Assembly: GCA_013396995.1 (NCBI GenBank)
Contig: VWZP01002429.1
Location: 142,206-206,205 of the forward strand
Source: Dicaeum eximium
Taxonomy: Eukaryota; Chordata; Aves; Passeriformes; Dicaeidae
Direction of reading: 5' to 3'
Length of the DNA stretch: 64,000 nt
Shown here: piece after piece, positions 39,126 through 51,900 of the stretch
How the letters are laid out: the number at the start of each line of letters is the position of its first letter
How positions within the stretch are numbered: the first letter of the stretch is position 1
Program-made: the position numbers and the translations under genes
The notes under the pieces: generated by a model
What the model saw: only the letters and a program-made list of their open reading frames with translations
Told to the model about the DNA's origin: nothing
Database searches by the model: none

Positions 39126-39430
39126 TGTCACTATAACACAAGTAACATAGATGAAAAGGGCATGAGACGAATTTCAGGACAAAAGAAAGCGTAGTTTATT
39201 GTGAGTTCTAGTATTTATAGAACTCTGTAAAAGAAATGTGATTGGAAGGTGAAGTTACCACCTCTTCAACCACATTGGTTATAAAATCAATAATTCACAA
39301 AATTATCTATGATAGAAATATGTAAACTAAAGAGATTCAGTTAGAACAACAGAGGCTTATTTACAAAAGCTTAGCGTGAGAAGACTCTATCTAAAATAAA
39401 AACATCAAAAAGCTAAATAACAAAGCAACA
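39126..39430 (-). mobile_element. Compact LTR, 305 bp, with 6-bp target duplication CAAGTG, sense to CLSTN2
   Basis: CAAGTG stands on both sides (39120-39125 and 39431-39436) of a segment starting TGTCACTATAAC and ending AGCAACA on the + strand. Read on the minus strand it has CTATAAATAC (39211-39220 on +), then AATAAA (39195-39200), then a U5 of about 70 bases ending in CA. This is a complete LTR with promoter and polyadenylation signal in the transcription direction of CLSTN2. A 6-bp duplication fits class II elements. No internal region adjoins, so it is a solo LTR. The exact duplication suggests limited age. Confidence 0.85.
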
Positions 39431-39895
39431 CAAGTGTGTGTGATAAAGTCTAAAAGGAATACATTTGGCCCATTCCAGGTCAAAGCAGCAGCTCCTTCTC
39501 TTCTCTGGAATTCAGGGAATTCTCAGAAGAGCGTGTGTGGGTATGTGTGCACTGCAGAGAGCATGTGGGAAAATACCAATAAAACCCAAACATACAGAAA
39601 CTTTCTGGCTTGAAAGGAGATGAACCCTTGGTATCTGCCCCTGCACTACCAGGAAAGGTAGTGACACCAAAGAGTGACTAAAACTTTAATCATGTGCCAA
39701 GCTTGCTTAGTCTTTTGAAATGGTTTCCTCTGGTTTTCTTTCCACAGTGGAACAAATGTGTGAATCTTGGGGTGCAAAAGCTGCTTACACCATTGCCCTT
39801 TGCTCCAGGCTGTCATTTTGGAGAGGTCCTTCTCCCTGCTCTTTTTTCTTTTTTGTTTTTGTAGATGTTTTTTGGCTTGTTTTTTTATTTGTTTG

Positions 39896-40272
39896 NNNNN
39901 NNNNNNNNNNNNNNNNNNNNNNNNNNNNNNNNNNNNNNNNNNNNNNNNNNNNNNNNNNNNNNNNNNNNNNNNNNNNNNNNNNNNNNNNNNNNNNNNNNNN
40001 NNNNNNNNNNNNNNNNNNNNNNNNNNNNNNNNNNNNNNNNNNNNNNNNNNNNNNNNNNNNNNNNNNNNNNNNNNNNNNNNNNNNNNNNNNNNNNNNNNNN
40101 NNNNNNNNNNNNNNNNNNNNNNNNNNNNNNNNNNNNNNNNNNNNNNNNNNNNNNNNNNNNNNNNNNNNNNNNNNNNNNNNNNNNNNNNNNNNNNNNNNNN
40201 NNNNNNNNNNNNNNNNNNNNNNNNNNNNNNNNNNNNNNNNNNNNNNNNNNNNNNNNNNNNNNNNNNNNNNNN
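39896..40272. other. Assembly gap (377 N)
   Basis: A run of unknown bases follows a T-rich tract (about 39840-39895) and precedes GGGGAATTCC. Open frames running through it are meaningless. The true length may differ from 377. Confidence 0.99.
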
Positions 40273-40711
40273 GGGGAATTCCAGCGTATTAATGCCTTTA
40301 TCCACTGTGAACAATACAGCAACATTTATTGTTTCAATAGTGCATATCCACTGTAAGTGTAAAAAGCTGTGCAAGAGTCTGTGTAAATTCACTGGAGATC
40401 TCAAAAGCATAATTTAAAGGTTATTTTTACTGCTACCAGTTGCTAGTACTGTGACCTATAAATCAAGGATACATGGATACAACCACCGAGAAAGTGATTC
40501 TATTGGCCATGACAGAGGAATAAAAAGGTGGTTTTACATGGTATCCAAGGCATCTGCCCTAAATTACATTCTCTTGGTCTGCAAGATGGAAGTAAAATAT
40601 GGATGTGGAAAGAATTATATGAAAACACAGAACTCTGACAGGACCTTTGGAAGGATGTTTGACAGATTGTGCTATCCAGGAATAAGAGATCCCTTTGCTC
40701 TGATCATAAGG

Positions 40712-40753
40712 AAAAAACAAACAAACGAACAAACATCAAACAAACAAACAAAA
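40712..40753 (+). repeat. (AAAC)n simple repeat
   Basis: About ten AAAC units with two interruptions (a G and a TC). Confidence 0.85.
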
Positions 40754-41339
40754 TCAGAAATTCTTTATGTGATACTAGATTTGAAACAGTGAAAGCACCA
40801 ATTCAAAATCGCCAGAACAAAGTTTCCACAAAACTGATGACAAAACATATAAAACACAGGTAGACCTGTGTAGAAAAATCAATATTCATTACTCCATTAA
40901 TTCCTTGCTCTCCAGAGTAGAAGCTCTAAAGAGGTCACTGTCCATCAGCCAGTCTATGTTTTGTTAGAGTATCAAAAATATTTAGTTGCAATGACTCTCA
41001 TACATTTGATTTCTTCTACTGAATAGCACCATTGGTAAAATGAGAAACCAGACTTAAGGTGGATAATAGTCTGGCAGCAATTATTCTGAGATGCTCCCTG
41101 TGTTTTCAACTCTGTTCTGTAAAAATATACAGCTTTTAAAAAATGTATGTTCAACAATTCAGTGAGGCTTTCTGGTTTCTATACTGAAAATGCTACTGAT
41201 GTTTGACAGTGGGGACTTATTTCAAGTGAATGTTACAAGTTCCTCCCTCCATCTCTTTCAAAATCATTTTATGAGGCATGGAATTAGATCAGAAATAATG
41301 GTACTGGATGAGGCAAAACAAGAAACTAAACAATGATGA

Positions 41340-41822
41340 AAGCAAGCCTTGGAAAGAAACATTGGAGGGGTCTGTGAATGAACAATGAAGAGGTTATCAA
41401 TGAGATTGCTGCTTCCAGCCAGGGTCAACGAACCTGTAACTCCCAGAACCAAACCCCAGGTGATAGAGAGGTCCCCAGAACAGAGGGGTCAGTTGCAGCA
41501 GGGGTTGATGGAGAGCAGGGCAGGGGGCAGCAGGAAGGAATGTCCCTGCCAAAGGTACAGACAGACCCAGCATGGCCAGTGATCAGAAAGATTATTATTC
41601 TAATCTAGGATTATTCTTGTAGCATATGAATAATTAATCTTTGGAATTCCACACCAAGACAGGCTTAAGAGGGTCAGACAGAGTCAAGTTTGACTCCGGC
41701 AAGACGCTGTAAGAGACTGATGGAAAAGAGAGGGCAGCGACTAAACCAGACTTGTCAAAACCTCATGGAAATAAAGAAACCTGCAGTTTATGGTGTCAGT
41801 CCTACTTCACCTAGGTAAAACA
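41340..41822 (+). mobile_element. Possible LTR with AATAAA at 41770, borders unknown
   Basis: The right part has AATAAAG (41770-41776) followed about 20 bases later by GGTGTCAGTCCTACTTCACC, similar in layout to the R/U5 of the LTR ending at 27811 (GTGTCAGTCAATCC). The region before it is less AT-rich than its surroundings. I found no target duplication and cannot fix either end. It could be an old LTR or chance. Confidence 0.4.
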
Positions 41823-44100
41823 CCAGTTTTAAGTACTGTTAGACAGACCTGTCTCTTGAAAAGCATCTTTGGTAGAGGAATTAGGGAACAAGGCATGAGT
41901 GCAGCTTATCTCTGAGCCATCACTTTGTTTTAAAGAAAACAAAGCAGCCAGATTTTCAAGAGTCAGAGCCAGCAAAGCTATTAGAAATACACCATGGCAG
42001 GAGCTGCACGGTTTATTCTACGCCTATCAGGATTTCCTGATTACAGACACATTTGTGGAACTAGAAGTTCCTATATATACATATATATTTTCTCTTAACT
42101 TTCGTAACTTTAACCCCAGTGGTATGTGAGGCACATGGAAAGATCTTGCACATCCTGAATACAAGGTAGCCATTTGCCACTATCTCCATCAAGAGGTTAC
42201 CTGAGGGCAGATGGCAGGGCCTTGTCCTGAATGAGACACAGGCTTGCTCTAGGGCTTGAATGAGATACAGACTTTCTGAACAGGCCCTACAGAAGCCCAG
42301 TACCCAGAACTCTCTGTCCCCTTGAGTAGCACCATGAGTCTCTTGACATGAGATGCTCAGGACACTCTGAAAAGAATTTTATAGACAAAAGTACTGTGCA
42401 GGTACTACAGACATCAGCATCTGGTCTGCAAAACCTGTCAGGTTAGCAACTCTGTCCACAGAAGAGACAGCCAAATTTTACATGTTTTACTTCAGAAAAA
42501 GAAACCTTGTTTTTTCCTGCAAACTTCAGCACGTTCAAAATGGAAATTGCTGAGGCACAATAAACATTAGAGCTACATCTCCAGTTTTACAACACCATTA
42601 TTCACACAATGACTTCTTTAAAATAGTCTTAAAGGAGTATCTAGGTTGATCATAAAAATTTGTGTTACGGCCATTATATTTCTTAAACAATTATTTTTGT
42701 TGGATGTTTAAACTGACAACAGGATGATTAAAGGTGAAATGAATTATGTTGCTCTGTGAAATTTCTTAGCTTGTCTGAAGACTTCCTTAGGGTCATCCTA
42801 GACCCAAAACCTGAAATACAGTTCAGTGCTTCCCTGCATGACATTTTCTAATTCTGACACATAAAAATTTCTTTAAATGACTTTGCATAAAGGACAGCAT
42901 TGTGAAAATATCTAAGCTCATGCCTTCTGCTGGACACATTCATCTTATGTTGTAGCAGAACACAGCAATTTTCATGGTGTTTATGCAATGGCTGCAGCCA
43001 GAGCCAAGATCTAAGAGTCAGGAGCCAGAACTAATCCCCAAGTCCTTACATGGAGCTATCTTTTAACAGCACTCATAAAAGGATATGTTGGTCTATGGCA
43101 ACTATGGGAGCACATAAAAGATTGCTCCTTCTCAGAGTCTTACAGAGGATACAGACATTATTCTCTCCTCTAGGTGCGGGACAATCGCAGTGACCTGGCA
43201 ACATCACTCCCTGTTAGACAGTGAAGTTTTAAAGAGGAGTGTCCTTTCTTCCTTAGAAACAAAACAAAACAAGCCCTTCAAATGAGAAAAGGATCAGAAA
43301 AATAGTTTAAAAATACAGAGGAAGGAAAAGACTAACCACTCCCACTGGACCTACTCAGTCCCAGATTCTCCATATGATAGATTAAGCAGTCACACATTGA
43401 TTTGTTGGTTTTTTGGTAGTTTGTTTGATTTGGTGTTTGATTTGTCAGCTCATTCCTCTTTGCTCCCACTACCTCGTTTTCTGTATCTGTTACTCCTTTG
43501 TCTGATGTCAAAGGCTGACAACAAGGAAAAAATTTGGAGTGGCTGATCATATGCAGTGTATGGCATCCAATTATTCCATGCAGCTTGCTTAAATTATTCA
43601 AATCCCTCTGCTGTTGTTTATAGTCTTGTGAAGCTTTGTTTCCTCAGAAGTTTTTGCAGAAGCTGATTTAAAAGCTGTAAATACAAATAAGGGGATGATG
43701 TAGTTTAATTGAGGAGTGAGCTGATTCTTCAAAGCCTCACTCGTTCCAGTATTTCATATTCAAACCACAGAGGAACTGAACAGAAATAATGTCCCCCATG
43801 CCACAAGACTGAATCAGATTGCAGAGGAATTTAGCTGCCTACTCCAAAATTATTTTCTTCTGTCAGCATTAACTTAACAACTGGACCTCACCATTACTTT
43901 TCAATCTGTTCAAGCTGACAACAGGGAAAGGTGCTAATAAAGAAGCAAAAATGAGTGAAAAAACACATGGGAGAGAAAGCAGTCACAGCTCAAAGCCACA
44001 GCTCTTGGATTACTCATTTTCTCCTTCAACAAATCTAGTCTGCTCAGATTAAGAATTCAAGCACATTATGGCTCTGAAAATAAAAACACCAGTTGTTTTT

Positions 44101-44176
44101 CTCTCCTAAAAAACCAAAACTAAACAACAACCAAAAAACCCCAAAACAAAACAAAACCAAAACCCTCAAAACCAAA
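44101..44176 (+). repeat. A/C-rich low-complexity tract
   Basis: Irregular run of AAAAC and CCAAAA units just upstream of the LTR at 44447. Confidence 0.85.
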
Positions 44177-44446
44177 ATGAAATGTGAATGTAAAATGAAA
44201 AAAAATCACAGCATGCATAACATTTACTGTTAAAATCTACTGTGGAGATAAGAAGTTTAAATAAAATTATAAATAAATGATATGACACTTTATTTTAGAA
44301 AGTATTTTTTGTGCTGCTCCCTTATCCTCCTCTTTCATTTTCTAATACTTGTGAAGCCAAGATGGCTTAAAAAATATTTCAAATATTTTTAAATACTTGC
44401 TATGAATTTACATTGTGTCCAACAGGCCACCACTGAGTTCACAGGC

Positions 44447-45086
44447 TGTTGTGGTGCGTTTTGTATGTTTATTGTTAATAATTGTTGTATGGTTCTGTCC
44501 CCAAAATTCCCCCACAAAGTGTACCCTGATGGTTTGCCCTAATCCCTCCTTTTCCCGTATTTGGTTTGTAATCCCCTCCCTATAAGTTGTCAATCTACCC
44601 TAAACCCTTACCTCCCTTCCAGAATGTTCCATGTCTATTATGTTTTCCCCTTTCCCCATTGGCTTGTGTATATCACCCCATTTCACCCTCCAATCATATG
44701 TTGTATCCCCTCCCACAACTCCTCCCACACTTGGCCCCTATTGGTTATTGTATGTCCCCGCCTTTCGGTTACTCCCCCCTTTATAAGTTCATGCACGCCA
44801 GGTGCTCCTGGTCACTTTGTGGAACCCCGTCTCCCTGCGGATCCCTGTTCAATAAACCCTTCCTGCCTCACCTCCCAAAGTGACTCTTCCCTCTCTCCTT
44901 CGTGATACTTCTCTCGCCTCGACGCCGATACGTGTGCCGCAGCCCTTCGTTCCTGTAGAGGAGCGCTGGGCTGCACCGAGAACCTCCGAAGCCCCGCCGG
45001 GAGCCTGAGGAGGTGCGGCCACACATGGCAGCTGCCCAGCCGGAGCTAGCCTGGGCTTTTAGGGTGGACACTGGGCAGTGGCGTCA
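44447..45086 (+). mobile_element. Solo LTR, 640 bp, same family as 11701-12405
   Basis: It begins TGTTGTGGTGCG and ends CAGTGGCGTCA. The flanks are ACAGGC (44441-44446) and GCAGGC (45087-45092), equal at five of six positions. Features shared in order with the 11701 element are the CCCTGATGGTTTGCCC block, the pyrimidine-rich U3, AATAAACC at about 44851, CTCGACGCCG, GGGCTGCACCGAG and the end GGTGGACAC...GCGTCA. It is antisense to CLSTN2. It differs from the other copy at many positions, so the two are separate, fairly old insertions. Confidence 0.82.
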
Positions 45087-45869
45087 GCAGGCTGGGTGGG
45101 CACCAAGACATCTGCTTTGGATCAACCTCCTCCCTCTGGGCACTGGAGATCTGCAGACCCCTCTTCAAAGGATTATTGCGAGAATGCCTTTTAATGATTT
45201 TTAATGAAATTTACTTTATAGGAAACGCTGCCAACCGAGCTTTTAATCTCCGAGCAGACCCCAGACAGGTCCTAAGGTAGGAATGTCACAACACCCCTCA
45301 TTTTTCTGTGAGTACACAGAAATTCTTGCCTGTATGTAGGTGTAGATCTTCCAAGAAAAAAACAAATTACATCTCTAGGAAAGAGCATCCCTCTTAAGGT
45401 TTCTTTTAACCAACTTTCAGCTTCCAACCAGTATGGATTTAATGTTCTCTTAAATATTACCCAAGACAGTGTGAAATATATTGAGAGATTTTCTTCCGAT
45501 AGAACAGAATCATCTTCCTCAAAAATGATTCAATTATTTCCTCTAAATATAGTTAAAGCAGCAGTAAATGCATCTTATCAGTCCAGCTACTCAGGATTAA
45601 TTTTCCAGACTAGATTTCTGCTTATAGAGATACTTATTTTCTGGTTCTCTATAGGTTTTCCTAGTGAACAATTTTGAATCCATTTACCCGTACCAATTCC
45701 CCAGAAAAGACTGTCAGCAATATCTTGCAGAATAGGAAGTAAAATACAGCATCAATGACTTGAAATTAAATGAAGCCGCAAGAGAAACAGTGACTTTTAC
45801 CCAAATCGCTGCCACCACAACTGCATTTTAAAGCTGTTGGAGATTTGTTATTTCAGAACAAATGCTGGA

Positions 45870-45900
45870 TTTTTTTTCTTTTTTTTTCTTTTTTTTTTTT
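45870..45900 (+). repeat. Poly-T tract
   Basis: T run broken twice by single C bases, followed directly by AAAA. Confidence 0.9.
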
Positions 45901-48900
45901 AAAAGCAAAAGCTCTTGGTCTCACCTGCTGTGCTATGAAAATCTCTGGTCAGAGAAAGCATCTGAGAAAGATACAATATTTCCTAATGACCAGGCTTGCT
46001 CAGATGCCTCTTGGGATGTTGACTGGAAAGACAGAAACCTAGCCTAACAGGTGGCTTAACTTTTAAATGCTTCTTGGTGTTTAAGATATATTTAGATAAA
46101 ATGGGAAATAGGGATGGTAAAGAATTCTTTGTCAAACAGAATCTTTGATGAGAAAAAAGTACTTTTTCAGATTAGGAGTTGTTTTCACTTACTGAAACTT
46201 TGAATGCATTCTAAACCTCTTCTCCTAATTGTGCCATTCATTAACTGAGGGAAAAAGCTATTTACAGGTTTAATACATAACACAAATTTTCTAGAATGTC
46301 AGTGGCCTCCTTTATATATATGGACCATATATTACACAGTGAAAGGTGCTATTTAGAAGAAATTACTGTAAAAATGAAGCAGAATTTCCAAAGAGGAAGT
46401 TATGAAATTTAAAGATTGGAAGAGAAAAAAGAGAAAAAAGGAACAGTAACTTAATCATGTATATTTTAATTTATTAGTTAATTAGATGTTCCACAATGGA
46501 GCGGGGGGAAGACATGAAATATGCAGGGCACTAGGGGAAAACTATGTACAGTTTCAAAATTACAATATGGAAAAATTAGATTTTTTCCATCACTATGCAG
46601 TTCAGTCTGCAGTGTAATACATATTTTAATATTCACCTTCAAATGATTGCCCTTAATGGCAGCATTCAATTTTTTTTTAGGAAAGACAGATGAGAACTAG
46701 GTGGAATGGAAACATAATGGGGATTCTGCTATGCCAAATACATATATAACTCAATTAGCACACATGGCTAAAACCTCAAATGAAACTAATGAGTTCCAAT
46801 GTCCAATATGCCTTTAAAACAATTTAAACTATGTCATTATTAATGTAATAATTAATGCTCCTTGTAATTGACAGGCCCTGCTTTTGTTGCCATTAATGTA
46901 TTAATTTACTTGACAGGCTATTCTTCTGTACAGGGAGAGTGATTTTGAGGTGTTTTCTATTAGGCAAGAAAAGGTTAAGCAACAGCAGTACATGGACATT
47001 TCAAACCAAATTATGGTGCAGAAAATCAGACAGTTTTTGCATACAAATGGTTTTGCTGATAACTCCACTCCACAGTTCTACCACAACTGTGCCTTGGTGG
47101 GTGGCACCTGGGAATAAACCACTGCATTTTACTAACACTGAAAAATCTTTTCAGTGGCTTTTGTATGAGACACTTCATAAGAATTCATACTGCCCAAGAC
47201 CCTGCTGGATTTCAAACACAGTCACTTGGGCACTCTGGGGGCAGAGTCTCTAAAGGCACAGCTCAAATTCTTTCTGCCATGGCAACTCCCACCTATGAAA
47301 GAAGAAATGCGAAAACAAATTTAGGTGTCTCATTCCATTAAATGTAGGACCAACAGTTATTTCTCCCATCCATCAACCAGACACCTGTAGTGGCAGCTCT
47401 GTGAACAGTTCACACAGGATCTGTGAACACACAGGAGCTATTCCATATTTCCTGGACCCTGGAGACCTGACCAGGCAAAAGGAGGAGGGTCAGTCATGAT
47501 TTCCTACAGTAGTCATTTGCTGGGAGATCCAGTTGACCAACGGTAAAAAGAAACAGCCAAATAAAAACCCCAAGCTGATGCAACTTCCCCAGCCATTGTG
47601 TTTGCTTGGAGAAAGGCAGTATAATATGGCTGCATTCCCACAGATAAGGCCAGCTTCTTTTCCATGTGAGAACATTAACTTCAAATGCCAGAAAGAAAGA
47701 TATTTAATTTGTGAATGAAGTATTCAACAACAGAATATTAATTTCTTATAATCATCCATTTCTAACCATTGTACTACTGAAAAAGTAATTTGAAAGTATA
47801 GAAATAATCCATGAATTTTAAGTAGAGTCTATCAGAGTCTGGGTTTCACTCTTCACCGTTTATAAACTCACACTAAGTCACTGCTCTCTAATAGAATATG
47901 TTAGAATCCCCTGATTCAGTCTCCCACAGACCAGATGAAAAGCAAAAACCACCCACACTGGTGGCTTGGTTCATGGAGGTTTCTGCTGCAGTGATTTGAT
48001 GTCCCTGAGAACTCCAGGCTTTGTGTAAGGCCTGAAAACATCTACCTGCAACTCATGGGAAAAAGTTTTTTTCCCCAGTAACTCTACATAATGAATCATA
48101 TTGGAATATAATTTGTTTTTAAACCCTGACAAATCTGATATATTCCCTCCATATTGAAAAATATCATCAAGAGGTCATTTGTCTTGAATACAACTCTATA
48201 GGAAGTAAGGGTTATTTTAAATATTGCTGGGGTCTCTGAAAATCAGTGAACAAAAAGAGAGTGTCCAATGCCCAGAAATAAAAAGTGTATGATTGCTGGA
48301 AAAGAAATGTTAAGATACAACCTCCCATTATGGGGAAATATTTTTCATCTGGAATTCATTAGCTCTTGACACACACTTTTTGTCTAATAATTTACATCTC
48401 TCTCCAGTTCCTTAAAGTAAAATCTGCAGAAATAAACCATGAACACTTTAATTGGCTTTTGTGTTGCTGGCTGAGATTAAACATGAAAAGTAAATGGGAA
48501 AAATTATTTAACGCCAGTAACTTGATCATTTTGGACCAGCAGTATTTTCTGCAAATGCCTTTTGAAATTTGCAAATAGAAACTAAAATAATTCTTTGAAA
48601 TTTATGATATATGGATTTCACAAAAACCTCCTGAAATATATATCTGTTCACTACTCCAAAACATATAGCACACAGGCAACTGTCAATTTACTAGCATAGT
48701 AATATTATGCTTTTTTAAAAAATACCAGGAAATGATAAAAATTACTCTGAGATGCAGTTCTGAGATTTTAGTTCCTATTTTCTGATTGATAAAAAGGGTC
48801 AGATAAGGAATAATCATTCACTTTTTTATTATACAGTCAGTTAAATGTGTAAGCAAAAACCAGCATTAGTAGTAATCTTCCCTTGCCCGTAAGTTTTCCA

Positions 48901-51900
48901 TGATTTTATTACAGCAAGGAACCAAAGCAGGCATTCTTTCACTTAATTAAAAGTGAGGATGAAGTCTTTTGAACCAGTCAAAAAGACCTGTAAAACACTC
49001 TCACAAAACTGTATGTGAAAACAAACATAAAATTATCAATAACATTATTTATTTACTTCTCAAATTTGTTCCATGTATGCAGGGTGATCTGACTGAACTA
49101 CCTTTATTGGTTTTTGCCTTTCTTTCTCCTGCATCTAGATCAATATGCAAATCTATTGGCATTTGTTTAATGGGACTGTATTTCTTTCTCCAGCACATGT
49201 AATCAGCTTGGAAAGCACAGTGAAATTGGTGAAGCCAACCCCTCATTTCACCATCTTATTTGTGACAAATAAATTTTAAGAGCCAGAATTCATTTCTGAT
49301 GTGCCCAAGTGAGGTGGGAAGACCCTAAGATGACACCGACATACAGCCTCTATTCTCACTGCTCACTCTCACCTCACACTCACTGTGCCTCCTCCTCAGT
49401 TGTTCACAGAAAAATACACATGGGAATATGTTCTGAAACGGATTGCGAGCTGAGCCAGGTTAAAAATAACTCTTAAAACCAACACCAAGTCTTCACATTT
49501 TGACATAACCCTCAGGGTCTTGGAAAAGCCTTTTAAAGGCTGTTTTCGCATCCATAACCAACTCACCCAAGCAAAAGCAAATACTGGTTGGGCTTTGCCT
49601 TTTGTTCTTACAGTCATCTGTGTCTGTTTGACAGACAAAGAACTATGACTTAGGTTTGTAATCTCACTGAAGATTCCAAGATTAAATCTACGTATAACTA
49701 AAGGCAGTAAATCATTACTGCCATGTCTCAGGAGCTAATCTAAACTGACTTTCCGTTTCCAGGCCTACACAGAAAAGTTCAGCGGTTTTCTGATGTCTTT
49801 TTATTTGGAAGACAATTTCATCATATTGTAGGTATGAATTGAGATCTGCTGTTGGTGCCTGTGGAACACAACTCATTTTTTCAGAAAAAAATTGTGCTTA
49901 AATGTTCTTCTCCACAAGAGAAAAACTGGATACTTCAATGGAATGGTTGCATCATTTTATGAGCCAGCAAAGGTAAAATCTATCTTCTCCCTTTCTCCCT
50001 CTTGTTGAAGGGATGGCGAGATTTTTTTTTCAGAGGAAATGGTGGTCTAAAGGCAAAGAGAGTATCCTGCAGCCCTTCTCTGGGGAGCAGAGTCAGGTGA
50101 GGAGAGCAAGAAACTGTACAGTCAATTACAGTGGGAAAAAATAAGATGAAATATAATCCATGAATGAAAAGCACTACTTGGAGCAGGCAGTTAGTGTAGT
50201 TCAAGATGACTTGGATTCACACACATTAAATGAGATTGGCAGATGAAACCTAACTCAGAAAATATTGCAGTTCTCAAACGAGTCTTTACTTGAGTGCACC
50301 CAGTTTAAAGCCCCCCAGCTTCCTCAGCTGCTCCTCACAGGACTTACAATAATGCACCCTCTATGACACAAATGTTATACTTCTTGGCAAGAATTTATCC
50401 TGTTATTCATGTGTGGAATATTAAAAACATTCAAAGAATCAGAGAATCGCTAAAAATTAAACAAAGCATGAAATAGCACAAACACAAAACTTTAGCACGT
50501 TGTTTGTTGCTATTTTCTGACTGCCCTTAGATTTAAAGCAACCACAAATTGTAATTCAAGAACTATTTCCTCAGGAACAACAAAGGGGGTGGGTAAAGAG
50601 GAAGAGAATAATGCTGTGAGGCACCTTGTGTGCACTGCTACAGTGAGCTGGTGTTAGCTCCAACAGGTCCTTGCCCATCCTGAGCCCTGTGGCAGGGAGT
50701 CCTCTTGACACAGTCTGAGGTACCCATGCCAGCTGTGCACTGCTCCAACGCCTCCTTCTATCTTTGCAAATGCCAATCAACCCAAAAGACTGACTCCATT
50801 TTTTTTTTAATTGGTATGTGTTTGTAGAGACATAGAACATTTAAGAGAGCAACAGACTCCACAAAACACCAATGGCAAATAGGTGCAAAAATGTATCTGT
50901 GTGCATTTTGTCTCTCATAGGTAAAAGCAACATTTAATCATAGTGATTCTGCAAGCAAAAGTAGGGCTTGTTTAAAGGCCAAAGATTTATCTGATATACA
51001 AAGAAACCAAGGATGATTTCTCAGAAGTATTAAAATGCTTAATTGGGTTTTGATGATGGAATAAGAAGTCCTTTCTCCCACTTTTCTAACATCAGCTCCT
51101 AGCAACCAGAGTTATTCCAACCTCACACTCCTACCTACCAAGACACAGATATGGGACACAATCTGTGATAAAGCTCATAATATCCAAGCAGGAAATTGCA
51201 ATTCACTTCCTCTGTGCAAATAGCCCCATTTCCAGTATCTGCAATTTTGAACTGTAGAATGATAGCACGCCAAGCTTGTGTCAATCATGGGTAATTTTGG
51301 GACTAAATAGGTAACAGGGGCCCTAAAGACAAGCACAGGCTAAAAGCTTAACATAATTTTGATTTTAAATGTTAAGTCACCCAACATTCCCTTAGTGAAA
51401 AACTTCAGTAATATTTTGAAGCAGAGATATTATGTTCTTTATAAACATTTTTTCCTGTTGTGTCTTCCTAATGGAAATCATGTTAGAATCATTTGGTCTT
51501 GCATTGTCTTTCTAATCTTTAGTACTTAGAACCCAACATTAACGTATCAGCTGCTCAATGTGTGATTGAGGGAATCAAGGGTAAGTCTTCTCAATTCAAC
51601 CAGCAAAATGAAAGTGCACTGTTCAGTTTAAAAAATAGTTTGTGCCATTCTCATTTTTTACACCAGTTAATTCTGTGACAAATGGCCCAATTTTGTGACT
51701 CACCTTTGACATCCTGACAATACCTAACAACATTTTGCCTTCTGTCTCCTGTATTGTCAGGAGAATCTCACAGGCTTTTTTTACCCTGCTATTCTTCTGT
51801 CCTTGTCCCCTTTCATCACAGATCACAAAGCAAAGATACACTCCTTATCTACTCCTCTTAACAGCCTGGGTAACACATCCCATCATGTCTTTTGATGCAA

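Noticed and set aside
39646..40417. Open frames of up to 254 codons
   Set aside because: They run through the 377-base N gap, where codons are unknown.
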